A DNA stretch of 13,171 nucleotides from Candidatus Methylomirabilota bacterium (GCA_023249165.1 JAHFDE010000051.1:1-13171), one strand, 5' to 3'; shown: positions 7,256-13,171, counted from the first letter of the stretch. The notes: generated by a model from the letters alone, not told the origin. Program-made: numbers and translations.

Positions 7256-8015
7256 TATCGTAACGATCTTCCCGGGGATGTTTGCTGGGCCCCTCAACCA
7301 GAGCATCCTGAGGCGGGCCCAGGACAAGGGTCTGGTAGAGATTCGGGTTCATGACCTAAGGGATTGGACCCATGACCGGCATCGGGTGGTGGATGACGTC
7401 CCGTACGGCGGCGGGGCGGGGATGGTGCTCAAGCCGGAACCTTTCTTTGAAGCCGTGGATGCCCTGCGGCAGGATGAGAGTCAGGTGCTCCTCCTGACCC
7501 CCCAAGGGGAGCGGTTCAATCACGCCACAGCCTGCCGGCTGGCGGAGGCGAGGCATCTCATCTTCCTCTGCGGGCGATACGAGGGCTTTGATGAACGGGT
7601 GCGGACCTTGGCAGACCGTGAGATCTCCATCGGCGACTACGTGGTGAGCGGCGGCGAGCTGCCGGCCCTGGTGTTGATCGATGCGACCGTCCGACTGATC
7701 CCCGGGGTGCTCGGGGATCAGGACTCGGCGGGGCAGGATTCCTTTGCCGGTGCCGGGGGCTTGCTCGACTATCCCCAATATACCCGGCCTCCCCTGTATC
7801 GGGGGCTCCGGGTTCCCGAGGTGCTGCTCTCGGGGGATCACGAACAGATTCGGCGTTGGCGGCGGAAGGAGGCGTTACACCGGACACTGCGGCGTCGACC
7901 GGATCTCTTGGACCGGGCGGCCCTTTCCGTCGAGGATCAAGGACTCCTGTCCGAGATCCGGGCCAAGAAGGACGGCGAGATGTCCAACATACGGAGAGGC
8001 CATGAACATCGATAG
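7239..8015 (+). CDS. trmD: tRNA (guanine37-N1)-methyltransferase
   Basis: Transfers methyl from S-adenosylmethionine to N1 of G37 in tRNAs reading CNN codons, which prevents +1 frameshifting. The 258 residues include the start YDIVTIFPGMF, YGGGAGMVLKPEPF (about 58-71), LCGRYEGFDERV (about 110-121) and the trefoil-knot cofactor segment EISIGDYVVSGGELPALVLID (about 128-148), then PQYTRPPLYRGLRVPEVLLSGDHEQIRRWRR in the C-terminal tRNA-binding part. The ATG at 7239 lies inside the end of rimM and has AGAAGG (7226-7231) upstream. Its end overlaps rplS by 14 bases, so rimM-trmD-rplS is a chain of overlapping genes. Confidence 0.97.
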   Translation: MLRRYDIVTIFPGMFAGPLNQSILRRAQDKGLVEIRVHDLRDWTHDRHRVVDDVPYGGGAGMVLKPEPFFEAVDALRQDESQVLLLTPQGERFNHATACRLAEARHLIFLCGRYEGFDERVRTLADREISIGDYVVSGGELPALVLIDATVRLIPGVLGDQDSAGQDSFAGAGGLLDYPQYTRPPLYRGLRVPEVLLSGDHEQIRRWRRKEALHRTLRRRPDLLDRAALSVEDQGLLSEIRAKKDGEMSNIRRGHEHR

Positions 8016-8376
8016 ACATGTGAAGTCGGTTGAGGCCCCGTCCCTGCGGGTCGATCTCCCCCCGTTCAGGCCCGGCGATACTGTGCGGGTCTATGTCAAG
8101 GTGAAGGAGGCAGAGAAGGAGCGGCTTCAGGCGTTCGAGGGGATCGTGCTCCGGCGGCGGGCGGCGGGCCTCGGGTCTACCTTTACGGTCCGGAAGGTGA
8201 GCTACGGGGTCGGGGTGGAACGCACCTTTCCCCTCCACTCCCCCGTGATCGAGCGGATCGAGCGCCTGCGGACTGGCCGTGTGCGCCGGGCGAAGCTCTA
8301 CTATTTGCGGGGACGGCGAGGGAAGGCGGCGCGCATTCGCGAGACGAGGACAGGCGCCGACACCAAGGGGTCGTGA
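8002..8376 (+). CDS. rplS: 50S ribosomal protein L19
   Basis: Large-subunit protein at the 30S-50S interface. From ATG 8002 it has 124 residues, near the usual 115-120. Seen: FRPGDTVRVYVKVKEAEKERLQAFEG (about 22-47), IVLRRRAAGLGSTFTVRKVSYGVGVERTFPLHSPVIERIE, and RTGRVRRAKLYYLRGRRGKAARIRE at the end. The ATG has GGAGAGG at 7993-7999 and lies within the last codons of trmD; the frame is open further upstream, but that part has no L19 similarity. The tail TRTGADTKGS is slightly longer than in common L19 proteins. Last gene of the translation cluster before the repeat-rich spacer. Confidence 0.96.
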   Translation: MNIDRHVKSVEAPSLRVDLPPFRPGDTVRVYVKVKEAEKERLQAFEGIVLRRRAAGLGSTFTVRKVSYGVGVERTFPLHSPVIERIERLRTGRVRRAKLYYLRGRRGKAARIRETRTGADTKGS

Positions 8377-8396
8377 AAGCAGTCGGCTGTCCGCTG

Positions 8397-8420
8397 ACTT
8401 CGGCGAGCTCAGTCGAGCCG
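8397..8420. repeat. Interspersed repeat element, copy 1
   Basis: A 24-base unit whose 13-base 3' half (8408-8420) matches the reverse complement of 8566-8578 at 12 of 13 positions, and whose 5' half matches 8589-8602 in inverted orientation with one extra G. It sits inside the GCTGAC/GTCAGC repeat, as if inserted there. Confidence 0.5.
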
Positions 8421-8468
8421 TCAGCAGTCGGCAATTCTCTGGATGGATTTTGCTGATAGCTGACGGCT
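8416..8468. repeat. Imperfect inverted repeat / stem-loop
   Basis: AGCCGTCAGC (8416-8425) is the exact reverse complement of GCTGACGGCT (8459-8468). After one A-A mismatch the pairing continues 8427-8434 with 8450-8457, including two G-U pairs, leaving a 15-base loop (8435-8449). An outer pairing, 8386-8394 with 8473-8481, matches at 8 of 9 bases. No T-run follows the stem. It resembles REP-type elements in build. Confidence 0.6.
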
Positions 8469-8483
8469 GATGGCTGACAGCTG
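8452..8483. repeat. Tandem heptamer repeat GCTGAYN x 4.5
   Basis: Four consecutive heptamers, GCTGATA, GCTGACG, GCTGATG and GCTGACA, followed by GCTG. Every unit keeps GCTGA and varies only in the last two bases, alternating T and C at position six. Related GCTGAC and GTCAGC words recur at 8393-8398 and 8420-8425, so the array is part of the larger palindromic region. Confidence 0.75.
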
Positions 8484-8565
8484 GTGAGGGGGGCGCGGGT
8501 TTCGCCTGCCTCCGAGGTCGGGCTTCCCCGCGCCGCAGCGAGGGCCGCTCGGAGCAGACCTTGAG

Positions 8566-8603
8566 CGACTCGACTGAGGCCTCGACGGTGAGCTCGGCCG
8601 AAC
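8566..8603. repeat. Interspersed repeat element, copy 2 (inverted, with internal insertion)
   Basis: Reads CGACTCGACTGAG (8566-8578), then about 10 extra bases, then TGAGCTCGGCCGAAC (8589-8603). Removing the insertion gives almost the reverse complement of copy 1. The following CGCTCGTCGAAGTCCTG (8604-8620) may belong to the same element. It ends just before the rnhB start. Confidence 0.45.
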
Positions 8604-8637
8604 CGCTCGTCGAAGTCCTGTGGAAGGGCGGGGAGGG

Positions 8638-9267
8638 ATGAGGGGAATCGAGGGGGCGATCCGCCGGAGGGGATTTCGCCGGCTCGCAGGGGTAGATGAG
8701 GCGGGGCGAGGAGCGCTGGCCGGGCCGGTGGTGGCGGCGGCGGTGATTCTGAGGGATGGCCGACCGATTCCCGGTGTGACCGATTCCAAGCTGCTGAGTG
8801 AAGAGCGGCGCGAAGGGCTCTACCAGCGGATCGTGGACGAGGCCCTGGCGGTGGCCATAGGGATCGTGGAGGTCCCCATCATTGAGCTACGGAATATTCT
8901 CCAGGCGACGCTCCTGGCCATGGAGCGGGCCGTGGCGGACCTCAGGGTAACCCCCGACGGGATCGTCGTCGACGGGCTGGCCGTTCCCCAGGTTGGACCG
9001 ACCGTCTTTCCCGTGCCCCGAGGCGATCTCCAGTGTCCGTCTGTCGGTGCCGCCTCCATCGTGGCCAAGGTGACCCGAGACCGGATGATGAGGGAGTATC
9101 ACCAGACGTATCCAGTCTATGGCTTCGATCGGCACAAGGGATACGGCACGGAGGCGCATCTTCGCGCCATCGTAGAGCACGGGCTGAGCCCTATCCATCG
9201 GCGGACCTTCGCGCCGGTCCGGCAGATCCCGCTTCCCCTGGTGGCGGCGGGGAGGCAGCGGTGCTAG
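8638..9267 (+). CDS. rnhB: Ribonuclease HII
   Basis: Cuts RNA in RNA-DNA hybrids and removes single ribonucleotides from DNA. From ATG 8638 it has 209 residues, the usual length. The metal-binding start GVDEAGRGALAGPVVAAAVIL carries D20 and E21; later conserved parts are TDSKLLSEERRE, LRNILQATLLAMERAV, VVDGLAVPQ with the next acidic residue, GAASIVAKVTRDRMM and HKGYGTEAHLRAIVEHGLSPIHRRTF. A GTG at 8620 in the same frame would add six residues, but the ATG at 8638 sits behind a purine-rich AAGGGCGGGGAGGG stretch and gives the typical short N-terminus. Its stop overlaps the next gene by seven bases. It is separated from rplS by the repeat region, but the rplS-rnhB-yraN order is conserved widely. 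Confidence 0.95.
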   Translation: MRGIEGAIRRRGFRRLAGVDEAGRGALAGPVVAAAVILRDGRPIPGVTDSKLLSEERREGLYQRIVDEALAVAIGIVEVPIIELRNILQATLLAMERAVADLRVTPDGIVVDGLAVPQVGPTVFPVPRGDLQCPSVGAASIVAKVTRDRMMREYHQTYPVYGFDRHKGYGTEAHLRAIVEHGLSPIHRRTFAPVRQIPLPLVAAGRQRC

Positions 9268-9647
9268 ATCGGCGGGCGGTCGGGATCGAGGGGGAGGCGG
9301 TGGCCCGCCGGTTCCTGGAGGACCTCGGGTTCCGCATCGTGGAGGAGAACTTCAGCTGTCCGCTAGGGGAGATTGATCTCATCGCCGAGGAGGGGGACGT
9401 CCTCGTCTTCGTGGAGGTGAAGACAAGACGCTCTGCCCGTTTTGGGACGCCGGCGGAGGCCGTGCATGCGAGGAAGCAGCGGCAGATCCTGCGGGTCGCC
9501 GAGGCGTATATGAGAGAGCGCCGCCTCCGGGGTCCCTGTCGCGTGGATGTGGTGGGCGTCGAGTTTCCGGGGCAGGGGACCGAGGCGCGGGTCGAGCTGA
9601 TCCGGAATGCGGTCCAGGGGACCGGGCGGCAGTGGGGGGGAGCATGA
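9261..9647 (+). CDS. yraN: YraN family (UPF0102) endonuclease-like protein
   Basis: Small nuclease-fold protein of the UPF0102 family, 128 residues from GTG 9261. Its true role is unknown; the fold resembles Holliday-junction and restriction-type nucleases. Seen: GIEGEAVARRFLEDLGFRIVEENF (8-31), GEIDLIAEEGDVLVFVEVKTR (36-56) with the D and ExK residues expected at a PD-(D/E)XK active site, then GTPAEAVHARKQRQILRVAEAYM. The GTG has GGGGAGG (9249-9255) as ribosome binding site within rnhB and overlaps its stop, placing both in one operon. The frame is open further upstream as a shadow of rnhB. It overlaps the next gene by four bases (ATGA). Confidence 0.92.
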   Translation: MLDRRAVGIEGEAVARRFLEDLGFRIVEENFSCPLGEIDLIAEEGDVLVFVEVKTRRSARFGTPAEAVHARKQRQILRVAEAYMRERRLRGPCRVDVVGVEFPGQGTEARVELIRNAVQGTGRQWGGA

Positions 9648-9829
9648 AACCGACGGGTGCCGGAGAGGCTGCGGAGGAGAAAGACCGGATCATTGCGTAC
9701 ACGTGTCACGCCTGTAGGAGCCGAGGGGTGGACCCCCCGAAGAGCAAAAAAGGGAACTACACCTGCCCCGAATGTGGCGACCAGGTCGAGATCAGTGAGA
9801 AGCGGGTGGTGAAAAAGAAGGGGCGGTAG
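9644..9829 (+). CDS. Small zinc-ribbon protein, unknown function
   Basis: A 61-residue protein I cannot assign to a named gene. It has two CxxC pairs, CHAC (21-24) and CPEC (41-44), 16 residues apart, the layout of a zinc ribbon, and a basic C-terminal tail (KRVVKKKGR) that could touch nucleic acid. The first 15 residues are polar and probably disordered. The start ATG at 9644 overlaps the yraN stop by four bases and follows a GGGGGGGAG stretch; a GTG at 9632 in frame would add four residues. Its coupling to rnhB-yraN suggests shared transcription, possibly a nucleic-acid role, but that is inference. FmdB-type regulators also have two CxxC pairs, yet the spacing and N-terminus here differ. 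Confidence 0.75.
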   Translation: MKPTGAGEAAEEKDRIIAYTCHACRSRGVDPPKSKKGNYTCPECGDQVEISEKRVVKKKGR

Positions 9830-9835
9830 GGCGGG

Positions 9836-9864
9836 TTGATGGCCGCCTGCGCCTGTGGTATCCT
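9836..9864 (+). promoter_or_regulatory. Candidate extended -10 promoter upstream of tetR
   Basis: TTGATG (9836-9841), a 17-base spacer, and TATCCT (9859-9864) preceded by TGG, giving an extended -10 (TGn). Transcription would start near 9871, leaving a leader of about 55 bases before the tetR ATG. The proposed start falls within the stem-loop at 9869-9890, so either this promoter or that terminator may be wrong. Confidence 0.4.
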
Positions 9865-9868
9865 CAAC

Positions 9869-9896
9869 AGACCCTTGATGGCGAGGGTTTCTTTTT
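9869..9896 (+). terminator. Weak intrinsic terminator candidate after the zinc-ribbon gene
   Basis: AGACCCT (9869-9875) can pair with AGGGTTT (9884-9890), one pair being G-U, around an eight-base loop (9876-9883), and C plus TTTTT (9891-9896) follows. The stem is short but the T-run is unusual for this GC-rich DNA. It would end the rnhB-yraN-zinc-ribbon transcript 40-70 bases after its last gene. Confidence 0.4.
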
Positions 9897-9907
9897 GGGG
9901 CTGAAGC

Positions 9908-9925
9908 TTACCGAACGGTAGGTAA
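9908..9925 (+). promoter_or_regulatory. Probable TetR-family operator abutting the tetR start
   Basis: TTACCGAACGGTAGGTAA contains two nested inverted repeats: TACCG-AA-CGGTA (9909-9920) and TTACC with GGTAA (9908-9912, 9921-9925). Its last base touches the tetR ATG at 9926 and it covers the weak AGG ribosome binding site at 9920-9922. A palindrome here fits autoregulation by the TetR protein it precedes. Confidence 0.6.
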
Positions 9926-10504
9926 ATGACGACCAAAGCCCGGATCGCGCAGGTGGCCAGGCGGGAGTTCGCCCGGCGGGGGTTCGACGCGACGTCGATC
10001 CGCCAGATCGTGGCCGAGGCCCGCGTCACCAAGCCGGTCCTCTACTACTACTTCAAGAACAAGCGGGATCTCTTCCTGAGTCTTCTCGAGGAGGCCGTCG
10101 CCCCCCTGTGCGATGAGGTGGAACGGATCGCCAGCGGTGACGGCACGCCGCGCGATCGGATGGTTGAGATCATCGCGGCCGTCCTCCGGTTTGTGGAGAA
10201 GAGGCCTGACGAGTTCAGGCTGCTGCATCGCGCGGTGGAGCGCCGTGAGCGGGAAGTGCAGGTCCTCGCCCAAAAGTACTTCCGTCGAAACTTCCAGGCA
10301 ATTTCGGGCGTCCTCCAGGAGGGCGTGGACCGGGGAGACTTCCGCTCCCTCAACGTCCCCCAGGCCACCTTCAGCGTCATTGCCATCCTGATCTACTTCC
10401 TGACCCGTGAGCATGTCATCGATGAGGTTCTGGGGGAGCGGGGGGCGTGGAAGGCCCTGATGGAGACCCTGCATGGCCACATTCTCGCCCTCGTGGCGGT
10501 CTGA
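9926..10504 (+). CDS. TetR/AcrR family transcriptional regulator
   Basis: DNA-binding repressor of 192 residues, probably controlling the efflux genes that follow. The N-terminal helix-turn-helix region is typical: ARIAQVARREFARRGFDATSIRQIVAEARVTKPVLYYYFKNKRDLFLSLLEEAV (about 5-58), with YYYFKNK as the family hallmark. The rest is a helical ligand-binding and dimer domain (RMVEIIAAVLRFVEKRPDEFRLLHRAVERRER) of unknown ligand. It is the first gene of tetR-adaptor-pump, nine bases before the adaptor GTG, so it would repress its own operon through the palindrome at its start and be released by a pump substrate. Neither the signal nor the drug can be read from sequence. Confidence 0.93.
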   Translation: MTTKARIAQVARREFARRGFDATSIRQIVAEARVTKPVLYYYFKNKRDLFLSLLEEAVAPLCDEVERIASGDGTPRDRMVEIIAAVLRFVEKRPDEFRLLHRAVERREREVQVLAQKYFRRNFQAISGVLQEGVDRGDFRSLNVPQATFSVIAILIYFLTREHVIDEVLGERGAWKALMETLHGHILALVAV

Positions 10505-10513
10505 GGTGCGGAC

Positions 10514-11617
10514 GTGACCGGCTGGCGCGGGGTGGCAGGAGCGGTGCTGGGGCTGATGGTGGTGGGGAGCCGGGCGCCGGTCCATGCCCAAGGGCCGCCG
10601 CCCGGCGCCCAGGGGCCGCCGGCCGTTGCCGTCGAGGTGGCACCGGTCGTCGAACGGGCGGTAGAGCGCGAGATCCAGGCGGTGGGGACCGTGGAGGCAA
10701 ACCTCACTACGACGGTCAGCGCCGAGGTGGCCGGTGCCGTCGCCCGGTTCGATCTCCGGGAAGGGGAGCATCTGACAAAGGGTCAGGTCCTCGCCCGCCT
10801 GCGCCGCAGTGACCTTGAGATCGGGCTCAAGGAGGCGGAGGCGAACCTGGACGAGAAGCGAGCGCTCTTCGTACGGGCGGAGCAGGACCATCAACGCTTC
10901 CAGGCCCTCTTTACCGAGGGCGCCATCAGCGCGGCCGAACTCGATCGCGTCGGTGCGGGCGCGCGGGCGGCCAAGGCGCAGAAGGAATCGGCGGAGGAGG
11001 CCTTGCGCAGGGTCGCGGACCAGCTCCGCCGGACGACCGTGGTCGCCCCTTTCAGTGGCTACCTGGTGAAGAAGCATGCCGAGGTCGGTCAGTGGATCGA
11101 GGAAGGGGGGAAGGTTGCAGACCTGGTGGACATCGACATCGTCTACGTCATGATCCCCGTCAACGAGCGGGACATCGGCAGGGTCCGGCAGGGAAATGAG
11201 GCGACCCTCACGGTAGATACGTATCCCGGTCGGGTCTTCCGGGGTCGGGTCACCCACATCGTCCCCCAGGCCGACGTGGCGAGCCGGAACTTCCCCGTCC
11301 GGATCAAGGTCGATAACCTCCCCGATCGCCTCTTGAAGGCGGGGATGTTCGCGCGCGTCGCGGTCCGATACGGGGAGCCGCGGCAGGGTCTCTTTATCCC
11401 GAAAGACGCCGTGGTCGTCCGGGGGCGGGACCAGGTGGTCTTTGTGGTCCAGGATGGGAAGGTCCGCATGCTCCCCGTCAAGGCGGGGCGGCCGCACGAA
11501 GGGTTCAGCGAGGTGGTTGAAGGCAGCCTGAAGTCGGGTGACACCGTCGTCGTCACCGGCAATGAGTCGCTGCTGGATCAGGCGGCCGTCGTGGTGAGGG
11601 AGCGTCTGCGCAACTGA
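10514..11617 (+). CDS. RND efflux periplasmic adaptor subunit (HlyD/AcrA family)
   Basis: Periplasmic membrane-fusion protein linking an inner-membrane RND pump to an outer-membrane channel; 367 residues. Residues 1-25 form a signal peptide with a hydrophobic core (VAGAVLGLMVVG) and a VHA cleavage site; there is no lipobox cysteine, so it is not an evident lipoprotein, unlike AcrA. The two lipoyl halves are at about 68-98 (VSAEVAGAVARFDLREGEHLTKGQVLARL) and 174-205 (TTVVAPFSGYLVKKHAEVGQWIEEGG), flanking a short coiled-coil hairpin (about 100-170). A beta-barrel follows (IPVNERDIGRVRQGNEATLTVDTYPGR) and a C-terminal membrane-proximal domain. The GTG at 10514 has GAGGTG (10503-10508) overlapping the tetR stop. 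The pump gene starts 10 bases after its stop. Confidence 0.93.
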   Translation: MTGWRGVAGAVLGLMVVGSRAPVHAQGPPPGAQGPPAVAVEVAPVVERAVEREIQAVGTVEANLTTTVSAEVAGAVARFDLREGEHLTKGQVLARLRRSDLEIGLKEAEANLDEKRALFVRAEQDHQRFQALFTEGAISAAELDRVGAGARAAKAQKESAEEALRRVADQLRRTTVVAPFSGYLVKKHAEVGQWIEEGGKVADLVDIDIVYVMIPVNERDIGRVRQGNEATLTVDTYPGRVFRGRVTHIVPQADVASRNFPVRIKVDNLPDRLLKAGMFARVAVRYGEPRQGLFIPKDAVVVRGRDQVVFVVQDGKVRMLPVKAGRPHEGFSEVVEGSLKSGDTVVVTGNESLLDQAAVVVRERLRN

Positions 11618-11627
11618 GGAGCCCGCC

Positions 11628-13171
11628 GTGAAGCTGGTCGATTTCTGCATCCGATATCCCGTCACCGTCATCGTCGGCGTGTTGCTCGCCCTCCTCTTCG
11701 GCGTGATCTCGCTCTTCCGCCTTCCCCTGCAGATGACCCCGACGGTGGAGCGTCCCGAGATCTCGGTGGAGACGGTCTACCGGGGCGCGGCGCCGCAAGA
11801 GGTTGAGCACGAGGTCGTGGACCGACAGGAGGAGAAGCTCATCTCGGTGCAAAACCTCCGGGAGATGGTCTCGACCGCGTCCGAAGGCCGCGGCGTGATC
11901 ACCCTCCGCTTCGACTGGGGCGTGAACAAGGACGTGACGCGTCTCGAGGTGGCGGAGAAGCTGGACCTGGTGCAGGAGGTCCCCCTGGACGCGGAGCGGC
12001 CCGTCATCCGGGCGGTCAGCTCAGACGAGGAGACTCCGATCGCCTGGATCATCGTGCAGACCACGCGGGATATCAACGAGGTGCGGCTCGAGGCCGAGGA
12101 CGTCATCAAGCCCCGCCTGGAACGGATCGAAGGGGTGGGGTCGGTCTTGATGTTCGGCGGAGAAGAGCGCGAGGTGCACGTCGTCCTGGATTATCAGGCG
12201 ATGACCGCTCGGGGGATCACCATCGTCCAGGTCCGCGAGGCCTTGCTGCGGGAAAACCGGAACACCAAAGGGGGGAATATCGACGAGGGAAAAAAACGCT
12301 ACCTCGTGCGCACAGTCGGCCAGTTCACGGACCTCCGAGAGATCGAGGAGGTGGTCGTCGCCACTCAGAACGGGAGGCCGGTGTATGTCCGCGACATCGC
12401 CGCCGCGCGGTTCGGCCTGAAGGAGCGAGACCGGGACATCCGCGCCTCGGGCGTCCCGACCCTGGGCTTCGGCGTGCTCCGGCGGAGCGGGGCCAACACC
12501 GTCGAGGTGATGAAGGGGATCAAGGGGGAAGTGGCCCACCTGAACACCGTCTATGCCGACAAAGGGATCCGGTTCCGGCAGGTCTATGATGAGACCGACT
12601 ACATCTACGATGCCCTCAGTCTCGTGACCGATAACGTCTATGAGGCCTCGCTCATCACGGTGGGGGTGTTGCTCTTCTTCCTGCGTAGCGTGAGCAGCAT
12701 CCTCGTCATCGCCCTGTCGATCCCGGTCTCGGTGATCGCGACCTTCGTCGTCCTGGATGCCCTGGGCCGGTCCCTGAACATCGTGATGCTCGCCGGGTTA
12801 GCCTTCGCCGTCGGCAATGTGGTGGACAATTCGATCGTGGTGTTAGAGAACATCTTCCGGCATCGGGAGATGGGGAAGCCGCGCGTCCAGGCGGCCCTGG
12901 ACGGGGCGACCGAGGTCTGGGGGGCCATCCTGGCCTCCACGCTGACCAACCTGGCGGTCTTTCTCCCCATCATCTTCGTGAAGGAGGAGGCGGGGCAGCT
13001 CTTCCGCGACATCGCCATCGCCACGTCGATTTCGACCGCCCTCTCTCTACTCGTGGCCCTCACCATCGTCCCGATGATGGCCTCCCGGGTCCTGAAGGTG
13101 GGCACCGAGGTCTCGCGGTATCCTCGACTGCATCGGATCCTGGACGTCCTGCAGTTGAGCTGGCTGGGGGA
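11628..13171 (+). CDS. RND efflux pump permease (AcrB/HAE1-like), 3'-truncated by the window
   Basis: Inner-membrane proton-driven exporter; 514 codons are visible, about half of the usual 1000-1050. TM1 is at about 12-31 (TVIVGVLLALLFGVISLF), followed by porter sequence YRGAAPQEVEHEVVDRQEEKLISVQNLREMVSTASEG and EGVGSVLMFGGEEREVHVVLD. TM2-TM6 lie at about 343-485. In TM4, GNVVDNSIVVLENI has D400 and N401 where AcrB has the two aspartates D407 and D408; an Asp-Asn pair also occurs in other HAE-type pumps. The GTG at 11628 has AGGAG (11616-11620) overlapping the adaptor stop. No outer-membrane channel gene is seen; it may follow. Substrate unknown. The frame stays open to the window end without a stop. 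Confidence 0.94.
   Translation, partial: MKLVDFCIRYPVTVIVGVLLALLFGVISLFRLPLQMTPTVERPEISVETVYRGAAPQEVEHEVVDRQEEKLISVQNLREMVSTASEGRGVITLRFDWGVNKDVTRLEVAEKLDLVQEVPLDAERPVIRAVSSDEETPIAWIIVQTTRDINEVRLEAEDVIKPRLERIEGVGSVLMFGGEEREVHVVLDYQAMTARGITIVQVREALLRENRNTKGGNIDEGKKRYLVRTVGQFTDLREIEEVVVATQNGRPVYVRDIAAARFGLKERDRDIRASGVPTLGFGVLRRSGANTVEVMKGIKGEVAHLNTVYADKGIRFRQVYDETDYIYDALSLVTDNVYEASLITVGVLLFFLRSVSSILVIALSIPVSVIATFVVLDALGRSLNIVMLAGLAFAVGNVVDNSIVVLENIFRHREMGKPRVQAALDGATEVWGAILASTLTNLAVFLPIIFVKEEAGQLFRDIAIATSISTALSLLVALTIVPMMASRVLKVGTEVSRYPRLHRILDVLQLSWLG

Larger units (their letters stand above)
8377..8637. other. Repeat-rich intergenic region, rplS-rnhB
   Basis: About 260 bases with no supported gene, the longest gene-free stretch here. 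It holds a long imperfect stem-loop (8416-8468), a tandem heptamer array (8452-8483) and two inverted copies of a 24-base element (8397-8420 and 8566-8603). It looks like a mosaic of intergenic palindromic repeats rather than decayed coding sequence. No good promoter or T-run terminator was seen, so how rnhB is transcribed is unclear. Confidence 0.6.

Noticed and set aside
7744..8001. Upstream extension of the rplS frame into trmD
   Set aside because: The extension has no L19 similarity; the ATG at 8002 has a ribosome binding site and the expected N-terminus.
8279..8470. 63-codon plus-strand open frame running from rplS into the spacer
   Set aside because: Starts inside rplS in another frame and crosses repeat DNA; no ribosome binding site or recognisable motif.
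8452..8483. CRISPR-like array
   Set aside because: Seven-base units in direct tandem without spacers; no cas genes nearby.
9875..9900. Sigma-54 type -24/-12 promoter before tetR
   Set aside because: TGGC is present but no GC dinucleotide at the required spacing.
9908..11671. 587-codon open frame on the minus strand opposite tetR and the adaptor gene
   Set aside because: It is the antisense shadow of two well-supported genes; its translation is rich in His, Arg, Pro, Asp and Gly with no recognisable motif, a common artefact of GC-rich codon use.

Overview
The window is GC-rich bacterial chromosome with every supported gene on the + strand and very little non-coding DNA. An RND efflux pump with a periplasmic adaptor carrying a signal peptide indicates a Gram-negative (diderm) bacterium. 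The order ffh-rpsP-khpA-rimM-trmD-rplS-rnhB-yraN is an old bacterial arrangement seen in several phyla, so it does not fix the taxon. I infer a GC-rich lineage of the deltaproteobacterial or NC10 (Methylomirabilota) kind, with low confidence and no species claim.

Layout: (1) 1-978 is the 3' part of a GAF-GGDEF diguanylate cyclase, probably cut by the window edge. (2) 1019-4665 is a compact run pgpA-cinA-thpR-glycerate 2-kinase, joined by start/stop overlaps or a short gap; a good -35/-10 pair sits so close to the pgpA start codon that the mRNA may be leaderless. (3) An AT-rich promoter island (about 4680-4730) precedes ffh, which starts the translation and SRP cluster ffh-rpsP-khpA-rimM-trmD-rplS (4757-8376). 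(4) 8377-8637 is the longest gene-free stretch; it holds a heptamer tandem repeat, a long imperfect stem-loop and two inverted copies of another short element. (5) rnhB, yraN and a 61-residue zinc-ribbon protein follow as overlapping genes (8638-9829). (6) After a regulatory gap with a probable TetR operator touching the start codon comes a tetR-adaptor-RND pump operon (9926 to the window end), with the pump truncated at the 3' edge.

Functionally, most of the window is core maintenance: phospholipid synthesis (PgpA), NMN recycling or damage repair (CinA), RNA end chemistry (ThpR), glycerate use, membrane targeting of ribosomes (Ffh), ribosome parts and maturation (S16, L19, RimM, KhpA), tRNA modification (TrmD) and RNA-DNA hybrid removal (RnhB). 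The accessory end is a self-regulated efflux operon. I see no CRISPR array, tRNA, rRNA, insertion sequence or phage gene. I did not find a convincing new multi-gene system. The points most worth checking are the repeat-rich rplS-rnhB spacer, the leaderless-looking pgpA start, a non-standard G3 motif in Ffh and the TetR operator region.
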